A stretch of 64,000 bases of DNA from positions 992,001 through 1,056,000 of the forward strand of contig NZ_BBRI01000002.1 of the NCBI RefSeq assembly GCF_002090075.1, written 5' to 3'. Both the position numbers and the translations under genes were made by a program. Source of the stretch: Demequina sp. NBRC 110052. GTDB taxonomy: Bacteria > Actinomycetota > Actinomycetes > Actinomycetales > Demequinaceae. Of the stretch, positions 52,356 through 60,865 are shown piece by piece (within the stretch, counting starts at the first letter, position 1; each line of letters opens with the position of its first letter). Under the pieces are notes generated by a model. That model saw only the letters and a list, made by a program, of their open reading frames with translations. It did not search any database and had not been told where the DNA came from.

Positions 52356-54007
52356 GCACCGTCACCGTCATCAAGGGGATCGGAGTGGGCCGAGGAGTCG
52401 CCGCGGCCCGCGTCCGTCTGATGGCCCCGCCACTGTCAGAGCCGACGCAGGAGCGGTTCGCCGGCGACGCCGAGGCCGAGCTGGCCCGCGTGGTCGCAGC
52501 GCAGAGACGGCTCAGCGCCGACCTGCTGGCTCGGGCCGAACGGGCGGGAGCCGAGGCGCACGAGGTGCTCACGGCGCTGTCCAGCATGGCAGTCGATCCG
52601 GCGATCACCGCGGCCGTCGAGGCGAGGATCGGGGCCGGCCGCACGGGGGAGCGGGCCGCCTACGAGGCCTTCCACGAGTTCGCGGAGACGCTCGCTGCGC
52701 TGGGCGGCTACTTCGGCGAGCGCGCGGGGGACCTGAAGGATCTCGCGCAGCGGATCGTCGCGGATTTGCGCGGTGTGCCGGCGCCTGGAATCCCCGACTC
52801 GCACGAGCCGTTCGTGCTCGTCTCAGACGACCTCGCGCCCGCTGACACCGCCACGCTCGACCTCGCGCTCGTCAAGGCGCTTGTGACCCGCGAAGGCGGA
52901 CCCACGAGCCATACGGCGATCCTTGCGCGCTCGGTGGGCCTGCCTGCGATCGTCGCGATTGGCGACGCAGAGCGACTCGACGAGGGCGTGAGGGTGCTCG
53001 TGGACGCCGCTTCCGGGACGGTCACGGTGGAGCCCCGAGACGAAGCGATCAAGTCCGCGATGGAGAGGGAGCGCACTCGCCTCGAGGCGACACGCTCGCT
53101 CGCCCCGGGAGCGTTGGCGGACGGCACTCCCGTGCAGCTGCTCGCCAACATCGGCGCCGCGTCGCAGTCAGCGCCAGCGGCCGCCCTGGGCGCCGAGGGC
53201 GTAGGGCTGTTCCGGACGGAGTTCCTGTTCCTCGACTCGACCATGATGCCGTCCGTGGACGAGCAGGTGCGTGCGTACAGTGAGGCGCTCGCGCCCTTCG
53301 CCGGTCGCAAGGTGGTGGTGCGTGCGCTCGATGCAGGCTCGGACAAGCCGCTGCCCTACCTCACCGACCAGGGGGAGGAGAATCCCGCGCTCGGGCGACG
53401 TGGCCTGCGGGCCCTGCTCGCTCACCCCGAGGTGCTGGACGCACAGCTCGAGGCGCTCGCACGCGCCCAGGCCGCCTCCGACGCTGACCTCTGGGTCATG
53501 GCGCCCATGGTCGCGGACGCCGCAGAGACGGAGCAGTTCACCGACCGCGCCCACGCACGCGGGCTGCGCACCGCAGGCGTCATGGCCGAGGTGCCGTCGA
53601 TCGCCCTCATGGCGGAGCAGGTGGTGGCGGCAGCCGACTTCGTCAGCATCGGCACGAACGACCTCACGCAGTACACGATGGCGGCCGATAGGCTCCTGGG
53701 GTCCGTGGCGTCCTACCAGGATCCCTGGCATCCGGCAGTGCTGCGCCTCATCGAGCGGCTCGGGGAGGCGAGCGCGGCGGCGGGCAAGCCTCTCGGCGTG
53801 TGCGGCGAGGCAGCCGCCGACCCGGATCTCGCGGTGGTGCTCGTGGGGCTCGGCGTGACGTCGCTGTCGATGTCCGCCGCAGGGTTGGCAGACGTGCGCG
53901 CCGAGCTCGCGCTCAACACGCTGGAGCAGGCGCGCTCCAAGGCTGCCGCGGCACTGACGGCGCGCACGGCGATGGCCGCCCGGAACGCGGTGCGCACCGC
54001 CTACTAG
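52352..54007 (+). CDS. ptsI: PTS enzyme I (phosphoenolpyruvate-protein phosphotransferase)
   Basis: A 551-residue first enzyme of the PTS. The N-terminal HPr-binding and swivel domains carry the phospho-His187 in VTREGGPTSHTAILARSVGL. The C-terminal PEP barrel has GVGLFRTEFLFLDS, VRALDAGSDKPLPYL and FVSIGTNDLTQYTMAADR, plus the catalytic Cys in GVCGEAAADPDLA. The start is assigned to TTG 52352, which overlaps the tkt stop (TTGA) and is preceded by GAGGAGG; a longer frame inside tkt is not credible. Coupling of a general PTS gene to transketolase is unusual. Confidence 0.93.
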   Translation: MSTVTVIKGIGVGRGVAAARVRLMAPPLSEPTQERFAGDAEAELARVVAAQRRLSADLLARAERAGAEAHEVLTALSSMAVDPAITAAVEARIGAGRTGERAAYEAFHEFAETLAALGGYFGERAGDLKDLAQRIVADLRGVPAPGIPDSHEPFVLVSDDLAPADTATLDLALVKALVTREGGPTSHTAILARSVGLPAIVAIGDAERLDEGVRVLVDAASGTVTVEPRDEAIKSAMERERTRLEATRSLAPGALADGTPVQLLANIGAASQSAPAAALGAEGVGLFRTEFLFLDSTMMPSVDEQVRAYSEALAPFAGRKVVVRALDAGSDKPLPYLTDQGEENPALGRRGLRALLAHPEVLDAQLEALARAQAASDADLWVMAPMVADAAETEQFTDRAHARGLRTAGVMAEVPSIALMAEQVVAAADFVSIGTNDLTQYTMAADRLLGSVASYQDPWHPAVLRLIERLGEASAAAGKPLGVCGEAAADPDLAVVLVGLGVTSLSMSAAGLADVRAELALNTLEQARSKAAAALTARTAMAARNAVRTAY

Positions 54008-54062
54008 CCCGCACGAGGCCCACTCACGCCCACCTTCTCCCGGGCGCGGGCGGGCCCTTTGC

Positions 54063-54087
54063 TACCCTGATCGGCGTGAAGCACTGA
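54063..54087 (+). promoter_or_regulatory. Promoter and 3-codon leader frame upstream of the second ABC-F gene
   Basis: An extended -10 (TGCTACCCT, hexamer 54063-54068) lies 7 nt before GTG AAG CAC TGA (54076-54087). Transcription would begin at this GTG, making a leaderless three-codon peptide frame. An ATG (54091) follows at once and opens a second frame that runs across the ABC-F start in another register. Short leader frames are typical regulators of ribosome-protection ABC-F genes. No U-rich terminator is seen. Confidence 0.35.
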
Positions 54088-54152
54088 GCCATGCACGTCC
54101 CGCGTCCGAGGCGAACGCCCGGCGGGAACCGTCCCGATCCTCGAGGACGCCC

Positions 54153-55886
54153 ATGGCACCCCTGCACACCCCTTCCCTGGACTCGTCCGCGACGCAGCTG
54201 CGCGTCGACGGCGTCTCCTACGCGTACCCCGACCGCCGCGTGCTCACGAACGTGTCGCTGCTCGCCGCCGCTGGCGACCGCCTGGGACTGATCGGTGAGA
54301 ACGGCGCCGGCAAGTCGACGCTGCTGCGCCTCATGGCGGGCGAGCTCGAGCCGGACGCAGGCTTGGTGCGAGCCGCGACCGGCGGAGGTGCCGTCGCCCG
54401 CGTCGGCCTGCTGCGCCAGGAGCCCCCGTTCGCGCCCGACGCGACAGTCGCCGCAGCCCTCGAGGTCGCCGTGGCGCCCGCGCGCCAGGCGGTGGAGGCG
54501 ATCGACGCCGCCGCCTTGCGGCTGGCCGAGCAGCCTGCAGATGACGGAGCCGCGAGCGCGTATGCAGCGGCGCTCGAGACGGCCGAGAGGCTGGGCGCAT
54601 GGGAGGTGGACGCGCGCATCGGCGCGATGCTGGCTGGCCTGGGCCTCGCCAGCATCCCGCGCGACCGCGCCACCGGGAGCCTGTCCGGGGGCCAACGCTC
54701 GCGGCTCAGCCTCGCGTGGCTGCTGCTATCCCAGCCGGATGCGCTCCTGCTCGACGAACCCACGAACCATCTCGACGATGCCGCCGCCGCGCATCTCGCA
54801 CAGGTCCTGCGCGCGTGGAACGGCCCCGTGGTGCTCGCATGTCACGATCGCGCCTTCCTCGACGAGGTCGCGACGGCGATCGTCGACCTCGACCCGTCGC
54901 CGCTGCCCCACGCCGTCGTCTCGCGCGTGCCCGACGCGGGGGCCGGCACGGGCGTGGGCCTCACCCGGTTCGGCGGCTCGTTCTCGGAGTATCTCGGGGC
55001 GCGCGCGCTCATGCGCGAACGCTGGGAGCGGCAGTACCGCGACGAGCAGGCCGAGTTGGCGCGCCTGCGCGCGGGGGTCAGGGACAACCATCAGGTGGGA
55101 CACGTCGACTGGAAGCCTCGCACCGAGGGCAGGGCCGCGCAGAAGTTCTATGCAGACCGCAACGCCGCCGTGGTGTCACGGCGAGTCAACGACGCGCGGT
55201 CACGGCTTGAGGAACTCGAGGAGGCCCAGGTGCGGCGCCCTCCCTCCGAGCTCCGCTTCGCTGGCCTGGCGGCGGCGCGACGCACCGCCCCACGCCGCGC
55301 GTCGGGGACGGCGCTCGTCGCGTCGGCGGTCGCCTTCGCTGGAAGGCTCGCGCCGACCTCGCTCGCGGTCGCACACGGCGAGCACCTGCTCGTCACAGGC
55401 GCGAACGGCTCGGGCAAGTCGACGCTGCTGTCGGTGCTCGCGGGAGCCCTCGCCCCGACGTCGGGGACCGTGTCCTCCGCCCCCGGCCACCGCGTCGGGC
55501 TTCTCGCACAGGACCCACGTATAGGCGACCCCGCCAGACGTGGACCCGCGCTGACCGCGCGCCAGGCGTACGAGGACCACGCGGGCGCCTCGGCCGTGCC
55601 GCTGTCAGCACTCGGGCTGCTCGCGGGGCGCGACGAGAACCGACCCGTGGCGACCCTGAGCGTGGGCCAGCAGCGTCGGCTGGCACTGGCGATCGTGCTC
55701 GCGGATCCGCCCGACGTCCTCCTGCTCGACGAGCCGACCAACCACCTGTCGCTCGCGCTCATCACGGCGCTCGAGGACTCGGTGCGCGACTACCCGGGCA
55801 CGGTGGTGATCGCGTCGCACGACCGTTGGCTGCGCGAGCGGTGGCCGGGCGCGCGACTCGAGCTCGCCCCGTCGACACCCCCCTGA
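54153..55886 (+). CDS. ABC-F family ATPase, possible ribosome-protection type
   Basis: A 577-residue tandem ATPase without membrane segments. Domain 1: Walker A GENGAGKST (about 48-56), LSGGQRSRLSL, LLLDEPTNHLDD. A long charged linker (about 285-375: RERWERQYRDEQAELARLRA) would reach the ribosome. Domain 2: GANGSGKST, LSVGQQRRLAL (Val for Gly in the signature), LLLDEPTNHLS. There is no C-terminal coiled coil, unlike the Uup-like paralog at 44249. This shape fits the group that includes antibiotic-resistance ABC-F proteins, but resistance cannot be read from sequence. A leader of about 75 nt with short frames precedes ATG 54153, which has GAGGA upstream. Confidence 0.87.
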   Translation: MAPLHTPSLDSSATQLRVDGVSYAYPDRRVLTNVSLLAAAGDRLGLIGENGAGKSTLLRLMAGELEPDAGLVRAATGGGAVARVGLLRQEPPFAPDATVAAALEVAVAPARQAVEAIDAAALRLAEQPADDGAASAYAAALETAERLGAWEVDARIGAMLAGLGLASIPRDRATGSLSGGQRSRLSLAWLLLSQPDALLLDEPTNHLDDAAAAHLAQVLRAWNGPVVLACHDRAFLDEVATAIVDLDPSPLPHAVVSRVPDAGAGTGVGLTRFGGSFSEYLGARALMRERWERQYRDEQAELARLRAGVRDNHQVGHVDWKPRTEGRAAQKFYADRNAAVVSRRVNDARSRLEELEEAQVRRPPSELRFAGLAAARRTAPRRASGTALVASAVAFAGRLAPTSLAVAHGEHLLVTGANGSGKSTLLSVLAGALAPTSGTVSSAPGHRVGLLAQDPRIGDPARRGPALTARQAYEDHAGASAVPLSALGLLAGRDENRPVATLSVGQQRRLALAIVLADPPDVLLLDEPTNHLSLALITALEDSVRDYPGTVVIASHDRWLRERWPGARLELAPSTPP

Positions 55887-55888
55887 CG

Positions 55889-55975
55889 CTCCGCACGGAA
55901 TCTGAACCGACACCCCGCGTCGGGCCGGCCCCAGGCCTCGGGAGGCCGGCGTGTCGACCCTGGATCCGTGCGGAG
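55889..55975. other. Nested inverted repeats between the ABC-F gene and xfp
   Basis: Three stems nest inside each other: CTCCGCACGGA (55889-55899 with 55965-55975, 11 bp perfect), CGACAC (55908-55913 with 55951-55956) and GCCGGCC (55924-55930 with 55944-55950). They begin 3 nt after the ABC-F stop. Without a T-tract, this could be a terminator-like structure, an mRNA end protector or part of an untranslated RNA. Confidence 0.5.
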
Positions 55976-56027
55976 TGTCGGAAGAGAGCGTGAAGCGACG
56001 GTGAACCTGGGACCTTCGCCGCGCGAT

Positions 56028-56039
56028 GTGAACGTTAAC
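56028..56039. promoter_or_regulatory. LacI-type operator candidate upstream of xfp
   Basis: GTGAACGTTAAC is close to the palindrome bound by many actinobacterial LacI-family repressors (core AACGTT). It lies 37 nt upstream of the xfp start, where a bound repressor would block transcription. No LacI-family gene is present in the window. Confidence 0.35.
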
Positions 56040-56076
56040 CGTGCAATGCTGGCTGGACGCCGACTAGGAGGTCCGA

Positions 56077-58533
56077 ATGACGCAGCACGCATGGTCCCAC
56101 CGCACCGCCGACGCCGCGACAGATCAGGAGATCGACGGCATCGATCGGTGGTGGCGCGCGACCAACTACCTGTCCGTCGGGCAGATCTACCTGCTCGACA
56201 ACCCGCTTCTGCGCCAGCCGCTCACGCGCGATCACGTGAAGCCGCGCCTCGTGGGTCACTGGGGCACCACGCCGGGTCTGAACTTCATCTACGCGCACCT
56301 CAACCGCATGATCAAGGCGCGTCAGCAGCCCACGATGTACATCATCGGGCCCGGCCACGGCGGCCCCGGCCTGGTCGCATCGAGCTTCCTCGACGGCACC
56401 TACACGGAGACCTACCCGGACATCTCGAACGACGAGGCGGGCTTGCAGCGCCTGTTCAAGCAGTTCTCGTTCCCCGGCGGCATCCCGTCGCACGTCGCCC
56501 CGGAGACGCCCGGCTCGATCCACGAGGGCGGCGAGCTCGGCTACGCGCTGAGCCACGCCTACGGCGCGGCCTTCGACAACCCCGACCTGCTGGTCGCGGC
56601 CGTCGTGGGCGACGGCGAGGCCGAGACGGGCCCGCTCGCGACGTCGTGGCACTCCAACAAGTTCATCAACCCCGCCACCGATGGCGTGGTCCTGCCGATC
56701 CTGCACCTCAACGGCTACAAGATCGCGAACCCGACCGTGCTTGCCCGCATCTCCGACGAGGAGCTCGACAACCTCATGAAGGGCTACGGACACAAGCCCC
56801 ACGTGTTCGTCGCCGGCTTCGATGACGAGTCGCACGAGTCGATCCACCGCCGGATGGCAGCGATGCTCGACGAGGTGATGGACGAGATCGCCGCAATCAA
56901 GGCCGAGGCCAAGGCGAACCCGAACATGGAGCGCCCCATGTGGCCCATGATCGTGATGCGTACCCCCAAGGGCTGGACGTGCCCGCCCAAGATCGACGGC
57001 AAGATCACCGAGGGCTCGTGGCGCGCGCACCAGGTGCCGCTCAGTTCCGCACGCGACACCGACGAGCACCTGCACACGCTCGAGGACTGGCTCCAGTCCT
57101 ACGGGCCGGACGAGCTGTTCGACGAGTCCGGCGCTCCCCTGCCCGCGACCACCGCGATGGCACCCGAGGGTGAGCTGCGCATGTCGGCCCGTCCGGAGGC
57201 CAACGGCGGCCTGCTCATGAAGGACCTCAAGCTGCCGAACTTCCGCGACTACGCGGTCGACGTGCCCGTCCCGGGAGCCGGCCCGCACGAGGCGACCAAG
57301 GTGCTCGGCGGGTACCTCAAGGGCGTCATGACGCACAACAGGGACAACTTCCGCATCTTCGCCCCGGACGAGCTCGCGTCGAACCGCATCCAGGCGGTGC
57401 TGGACGTCACGAACAAGGTGTGGAACGCGCGCTCCGAGTTCGACGACGAGCACATGGCCCACGAGGGTCGCGTCGTCGAGATGCTCTCGGAGCACCAGTG
57501 CCAGGGCTGGCTCGAGGGCTACCTGCTGACGGGCCGCCACGGCCTGCTGACCTCATACGAGGCCTTCATCCACATCATCGACTCGATGTTCAACCAGCAC
57601 GCCAAGTGGCTCAAGGTCTCGCAGGAGCTGCCGTGGCGCCGGCCCATCCCGTCGCTCAACTACCTGCTGTCCAGCCACGTGTGGCGCCAGGACCACAACG
57701 GCTTCTCACACCAGGACCCCGGCTTCATCGACCACGTGGTCAACAAGAAGGCCGAGGTGGTGCGCGTGTACCTGCCCGCCGACGCGAACACGCTGCTCAG
57801 CACGTACGACCACTGCCTGCGCAGCCGCGACTACGTGAACGTGGTCATCGCGGGCAAGCAGCCGCAGGCGTCGTGGCTGACGATGGACCAGGCCGTGGAT
57901 CACTGCACGCGTGGCGCGGGCATCTGGGAGTTCGCCTCGAACGTGCCCGACGGCGAGGAGCCCGACGTCGTGATCGCCGGCATCGGCGACGTGCCGACCA
58001 TGGAGGCACTCGCTGCGGTGGACATCATCCGCGAAGAGCTGCCTGACCTCAAGGTGCGCTTCGTCAACGTCGTGGACCTCATGCGGCTGCAGCCGGAGAA
58101 GGAGCACCCGCACGGCATGTCGGACCGCGAGTTCGACCAGTTGTTCACCACGGACAAGCCGATCATCATGGCGTACCACGGCTACCCGTGGCTCATCCAC
58201 CGCCTCACGTACCGCCGCACGGGCCACAACAACCTGCATGTGCGCGGCTACAAGGAGGAGGGCACCACGACCACGCCGTTCGACATGGCGATGCTCAACG
58301 ACATCGACCGGTTCCACCTGGTCATGGATGTCATCGATCACGTGCCGAGTCTCGGCACCAGGGCGGCCGCGCTGCGCCAGCGGTTGTTCGACCAGCGTCT
58401 CGCCGCCCGTCGCTACGCCAGGGAGTTCGGAGAGGACCTCCCTGAGGTGCGCGACTGGGTGTGGCCCGACGCCCGCGGAGTGGTGGACACCTCCGTGGAC
58501 GCCGTGGCCGCGACCGGCGGCGACAACGAGTAG
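56077..58533 (+). CDS. xfp: Xylulose-5-phosphate/fructose-6-phosphate phosphoketolase
   Basis: An 818-residue ThDP enzyme that splits xylulose 5-phosphate (and often fructose 6-phosphate) with phosphate to acetyl phosphate plus glyceraldehyde 3-phosphate (or erythrose 4-phosphate). Both family signatures are present: [19 protein letters not shown] and [20 protein letters not shown]. The start [25 protein letters not shown], and the C-terminal [20 protein letters not shown] are also diagnostic. ATG 56077 has a perfect Shine-Dalgarno (AGGAGGTCCGA). Together with pta/ackA and tkt it makes a complete phosphoketolase route to acetate and ATP. Confidence 0.97.
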   Translation: MTQHAWSHRTADAATDQEIDGIDRWWRATNYLSVGQIYLLDNPLLRQPLTRDHVKPRLVGHWGTTPGLNFIYAHLNRMIKARQQPTMYIIGPGHGGPGLVASSFLDGTYTETYPDISNDEAGLQRLFKQFSFPGGIPSHVAPETPGSIHEGGELGYALSHAYGAAFDNPDLLVAAVVGDGEAETGPLATSWHSNKFINPATDGVVLPILHLNGYKIANPTVLARISDEELDNLMKGYGHKPHVFVAGFDDESHESIHRRMAAMLDEVMDEIAAIKAEAKANPNMERPMWPMIVMRTPKGWTCPPKIDGKITEGSWRAHQVPLSSARDTDEHLHTLEDWLQSYGPDELFDESGAPLPATTAMAPEGELRMSARPEANGGLLMKDLKLPNFRDYAVDVPVPGAGPHEATKVLGGYLKGVMTHNRDNFRIFAPDELASNRIQAVLDVTNKVWNARSEFDDEHMAHEGRVVEMLSEHQCQGWLEGYLLTGRHGLLTSYEAFIHIIDSMFNQHAKWLKVSQELPWRRPIPSLNYLLSSHVWRQDHNGFSHQDPGFIDHVVNKKAEVVRVYLPADANTLLSTYDHCLRSRDYVNVVIAGKQPQASWLTMDQAVDHCTRGAGIWEFASNVPDGEEPDVVIAGIGDVPTMEALAAVDIIREELPDLKVRFVNVVDLMRLQPEKEHPHGMSDREFDQLFTTDKPIIMAYHGYPWLIHRLTYRRTGHNNLHVRGYKEEGTTTTPFDMAMLNDIDRFHLVMDVIDHVPSLGTRAAALRQRLFDQRLAARRYAREFGEDLPEVRDWVWPDARGVVDTSVDAVAATGGDNE

Positions 58534-58556
58534 GCGGCTCCTTCCGCCCGCTCGCA

Positions 58557-58592
58557 CGAGGGCCCGCATCTCTCAGGAGGTGCGGGCCCTCG
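58557..58592. terminator. Hairpin between xfp and the XRE regulator gene
   Basis: A perfect 12-bp stem (58557-58568 with 58581-58592, CGAGGGCCCGCA) and 12-nt loop, 23 nt beyond the xfp stop and 24 nt beyond the stop of the convergent regulator gene. It may serve both transcripts; there is no T-tract on either side. Confidence 0.6.
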
Positions 58593-58616
58593 CCACGTCC
58601 GCCGACGCGGACGCGA

Positions 58617-59180
58617 TCAGGAGGCGGGGGTGTCCTCGACGTGAGTGTGCAGGCGTTCACCCTCGGCGCTGAAGATGCTGAGGATGCGCGCCTCGCGGGA
58701 ACCTGTCGCCGACATGGAGTGGGGCACCAGCGTGTCGAACTCGGCCGCCTCGCCTGGCATGAGGCACATCTCTCGGTCGCCGAGGATGAGCCGCAGTTCG
58801 CCGTCCAGGACATAGAGCCACTCGCGACCCTCGTGGGTGCGCGACGCGGGCGGCTGTGCCGCAGGAGCATAGGCGATCTCGTACGCGCGCAACCGTGAGG
58901 ACGCCGGTGCGAGCGAGACCAAGGTGACTCCGTCGCGCCGGATCTCGCGGCGGTGCACTCGCGGGTCGGGGTCCTGTGAGGGGACCAGGTCGTCGATGCG
59001 GATGCCGAGTTCCCTGGTGAGGGGCAGCAGCAGCTCGAGCGTCGCCTGTCTCTTGCCGGACTCGAGTCGGGAGAGGGTGCTGGTAGAGATGTGCGCGCGG
59101 GACGCGAGATCCTCGAGGGTCCATCCTCGGGTCTGTCGCGCGGCACGGAGCCTCGCACTTATCTGAGCCAGCTCGTCCAT
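58617..59180 (-). CDS. XRE-family regulator with cupin sensor domain
   Basis: A 187-residue regulator. HTH of the XRE/Cro type at about residues 8-62 (LRAARQTRGWTLEDLASRA, then STLSRLESGKRQATLELL). A cupin domain at about 110-180 (REWLYVLDGELRLILGD and CLMPGEAAEFDTLVPHSM). Such proteins sense small ligands in the cupin pocket. ATG 59180 is divergent from the fusion gene at 59248, with only 67 nt between the start codons and a palindrome (TTTGC-N7-GCAAA) overlapping its own -10, so it most likely controls both genes. Confidence 0.9.
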   Translation of the reverse strand: MDELAQISARLRAARQTRGWTLEDLASRAHISTSTLSRLESGKRQATLELLLPLTRELGIRIDDLVPSQDPDPRVHRREIRRDGVTLVSLAPASSRLRAYEIAYAPAAQPPASRTHEGREWLYVLDGELRLILGDREMCLMPGEAAEFDTLVPHSMSATGSREARILSIFSAEGERLHTHVEDTPAS

Positions 59181-59186
59181 TCACAC

Positions 59187-59240
59187 AGTTTTGCACATTC
59201 AGCAAAGCAGATTGCCACCCTCGGCTCCGTACCGCATGCT
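59187..59240. promoter_or_regulatory. Divergent promoters and operator for the XRE regulator and the fusion gene
   Basis: Plus strand: TTGCCA (59212-59217), 17-nt spacer, CATGCT (59235-59240), 7 nt to ATG 59248. Minus strand: AAAACT (59187-59192), 6 nt to the regulator ATG, with no clear -35. A perfect palindrome TTTGC-N7-GCAAA (59190-59206) overlaps the minus-strand -10 and sits just upstream of the plus-strand -35. Both transcripts would be leaderless. Confidence 0.55.
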
Positions 59241-59247
59241 CGTGGGC

Positions 59248-60807
59248 ATGACAGACACCTCGTGGGACTGCGTGATCATCGGCGGCGGCGTCGCTGGCCT
59301 CAGCGCAGCGCTGATGCTCGGCCGGGCACGGCGACGCACCCTCGTGCTCGACTCCGGGCAGCCCCGCAACCGTTTCGCCGATCACATGCACGGCGTGCTC
59401 GGCCACGATGGGCGCGCGCCTCACGAACTGCTCGCGCTCGGGCGCTCCGAGGTCACGGGGTACGGCGTTGTCGTGGAAGCTGGTAGCGCGCGTGCGGTCG
59501 CCGAGAGATCAGGGGGGCTCACCGTCACGACCGAGGATCGCGAGATCCAGACCCGCACTGTGCTCCTCTCGACGGGGCTCGCGGACAGGCTTCCGGAGAT
59601 CCCCGGTCTCGCCGAGAGGTGGGGTCGCACAGTGCTGCACTGCCCCTACTGCCACGGCTGGGAGGTCCGCGACCGCCGGCTCGGCGTGCTCGTCGCAGAT
59701 CCGCGCCACCTACACCTGGCGACGATCCTTCGCCAATGGAGTGACGCGATCACGGTGTTCGCGAGCGAGCCCGACATCATCGGGACGCAGCATCGCGCCC
59801 GACTCGAGGCGCGCGGCACGCGCATCGTGACCTCACCGATCGCCCGCCTCGACGGTGCCGCACCTCACATCGGCGCGGTCGTGACCGCAGACGGCGCGAG
59901 CCACACCATCGACGCGCTGTTCGCGGCGGGAGCGCCCGAGCCTCAACACGAGTGCGTGACCGGGCTCGGCCTCGCGATGGTCGACACCGCGACGGGGCGA
60001 GCGATCGAAGTCCAGCCCGATGGGGCGACGAGCAACCCACGGGTCTGGGCGGCAGGCAACGTCGCCGACCCGATGGCCGCGGTGCCGGTCGCCGCCGGCT
60101 CAGGCTCGGTCGCGGGTGCACGGATCAACGCCTTCCTCGCAGAGGAGGACACCGACCACGCGGTCGCATCCGGGCACGGCTGGAAGGATGTCGCGCCCGT
60201 CGACTTCTGGGAGCAGCGATACGCCGAGAGCGAGCGCGCCTGGTCAGGGAACGTCAACGCCACGGTCGCAGAGATCGCTGGTGGCCTGGAACCCGGCACG
60301 GCGCTCGATCTTGGCTGCGGCGAAGGCGCCGACGTCATCTGGCTCGCCGAGCATGGCTGGACAGCGCACGGCATCGACATCTCACCGACGGCCGTCGCGC
60401 GCGGCACCGCGGTCGCAGCGCAACGCCGCCTCGCTGCCTCGTTCGAGGCTGCCGACCTCGCGACCGCGGAGCACACCGAGCGCTACGACCTCGTCCTCTC
60501 ATCCTTCCTGCACTCGCCGGTGGCGCTGCCACGCGCCGAGATCCTGCGTCGCGCTGCGGGCGCCGTGGCGGAGGGTGGTCATCTGCTGCTCGTCACGCAT
60601 GCGGCGCCACCCCCGTGGGCCTCGCCCGAGCATGTCAGGGAGCGCACGTTCCTGACCGCGCGCGAGGAGGCCGACGCCCTCGGTCTCGGCGCGCCGCAGT
60701 GGGAAGAGATCCGCGTCGGCGACCTCGCCCGGACCGTGAGGCGTCCCGACGGAGAGATCCACGAGGCAATCGACGGTGTCGTGCTGCTGCGACGGCGGGA
60801 CGCCTAG
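59248..60807 (+). CDS. Fusion: thioredoxin-reductase-like flavoprotein and SAM-dependent methyltransferase
   Basis: A 519-residue two-domain protein. Residues 1-310 are a pyridine nucleotide-disulfide oxidoreductase: FAD motif DCVIIGGGVAGLSAALMLG, QPRNRFADHMHGVLGHDG and the redox pair in HCPYCHGWEV (CPYC). The usual GxGxxA NADPH motif is not clearly kept (RRLGVLVADPRHLHLA). Residues 325-519 are a class I methyltransferase: ALDLGCGEGADVIWLAEHG (SAM site), DISPTAV, LVLSSFLHSP. The same fusion exists in other actinobacteria; its substrate is unknown. ATG 59248 is chosen over an upstream in-frame ATG because promoter spacing places the transcript start at this codon. Confidence 0.88.
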   Translation: MTDTSWDCVIIGGGVAGLSAALMLGRARRRTLVLDSGQPRNRFADHMHGVLGHDGRAPHELLALGRSEVTGYGVVVEAGSARAVAERSGGLTVTTEDREIQTRTVLLSTGLADRLPEIPGLAERWGRTVLHCPYCHGWEVRDRRLGVLVADPRHLHLATILRQWSDAITVFASEPDIIGTQHRARLEARGTRIVTSPIARLDGAAPHIGAVVTADGASHTIDALFAAGAPEPQHECVTGLGLAMVDTATGRAIEVQPDGATSNPRVWAAGNVADPMAAVPVAAGSGSVAGARINAFLAEEDTDHAVASGHGWKDVAPVDFWEQRYAESERAWSGNVNATVAEIAGGLEPGTALDLGCGEGADVIWLAEHGWTAHGIDISPTAVARGTAVAAQRRLAASFEAADLATAEHTERYDLVLSSFLHSPVALPRAEILRRAAGAVAEGGHLLLVTHAAPPPWASPEHVRERTFLTAREEADALGLGAPQWEEIRVGDLARTVRRPDGEIHEAIDGVVLLRRRDA

Positions 60808-60865
60808 TCCCCGCTCTCGAGGGCGTGGGCGGGCGAGGCGACGCGACATCCGGCATTCTGCTGAG

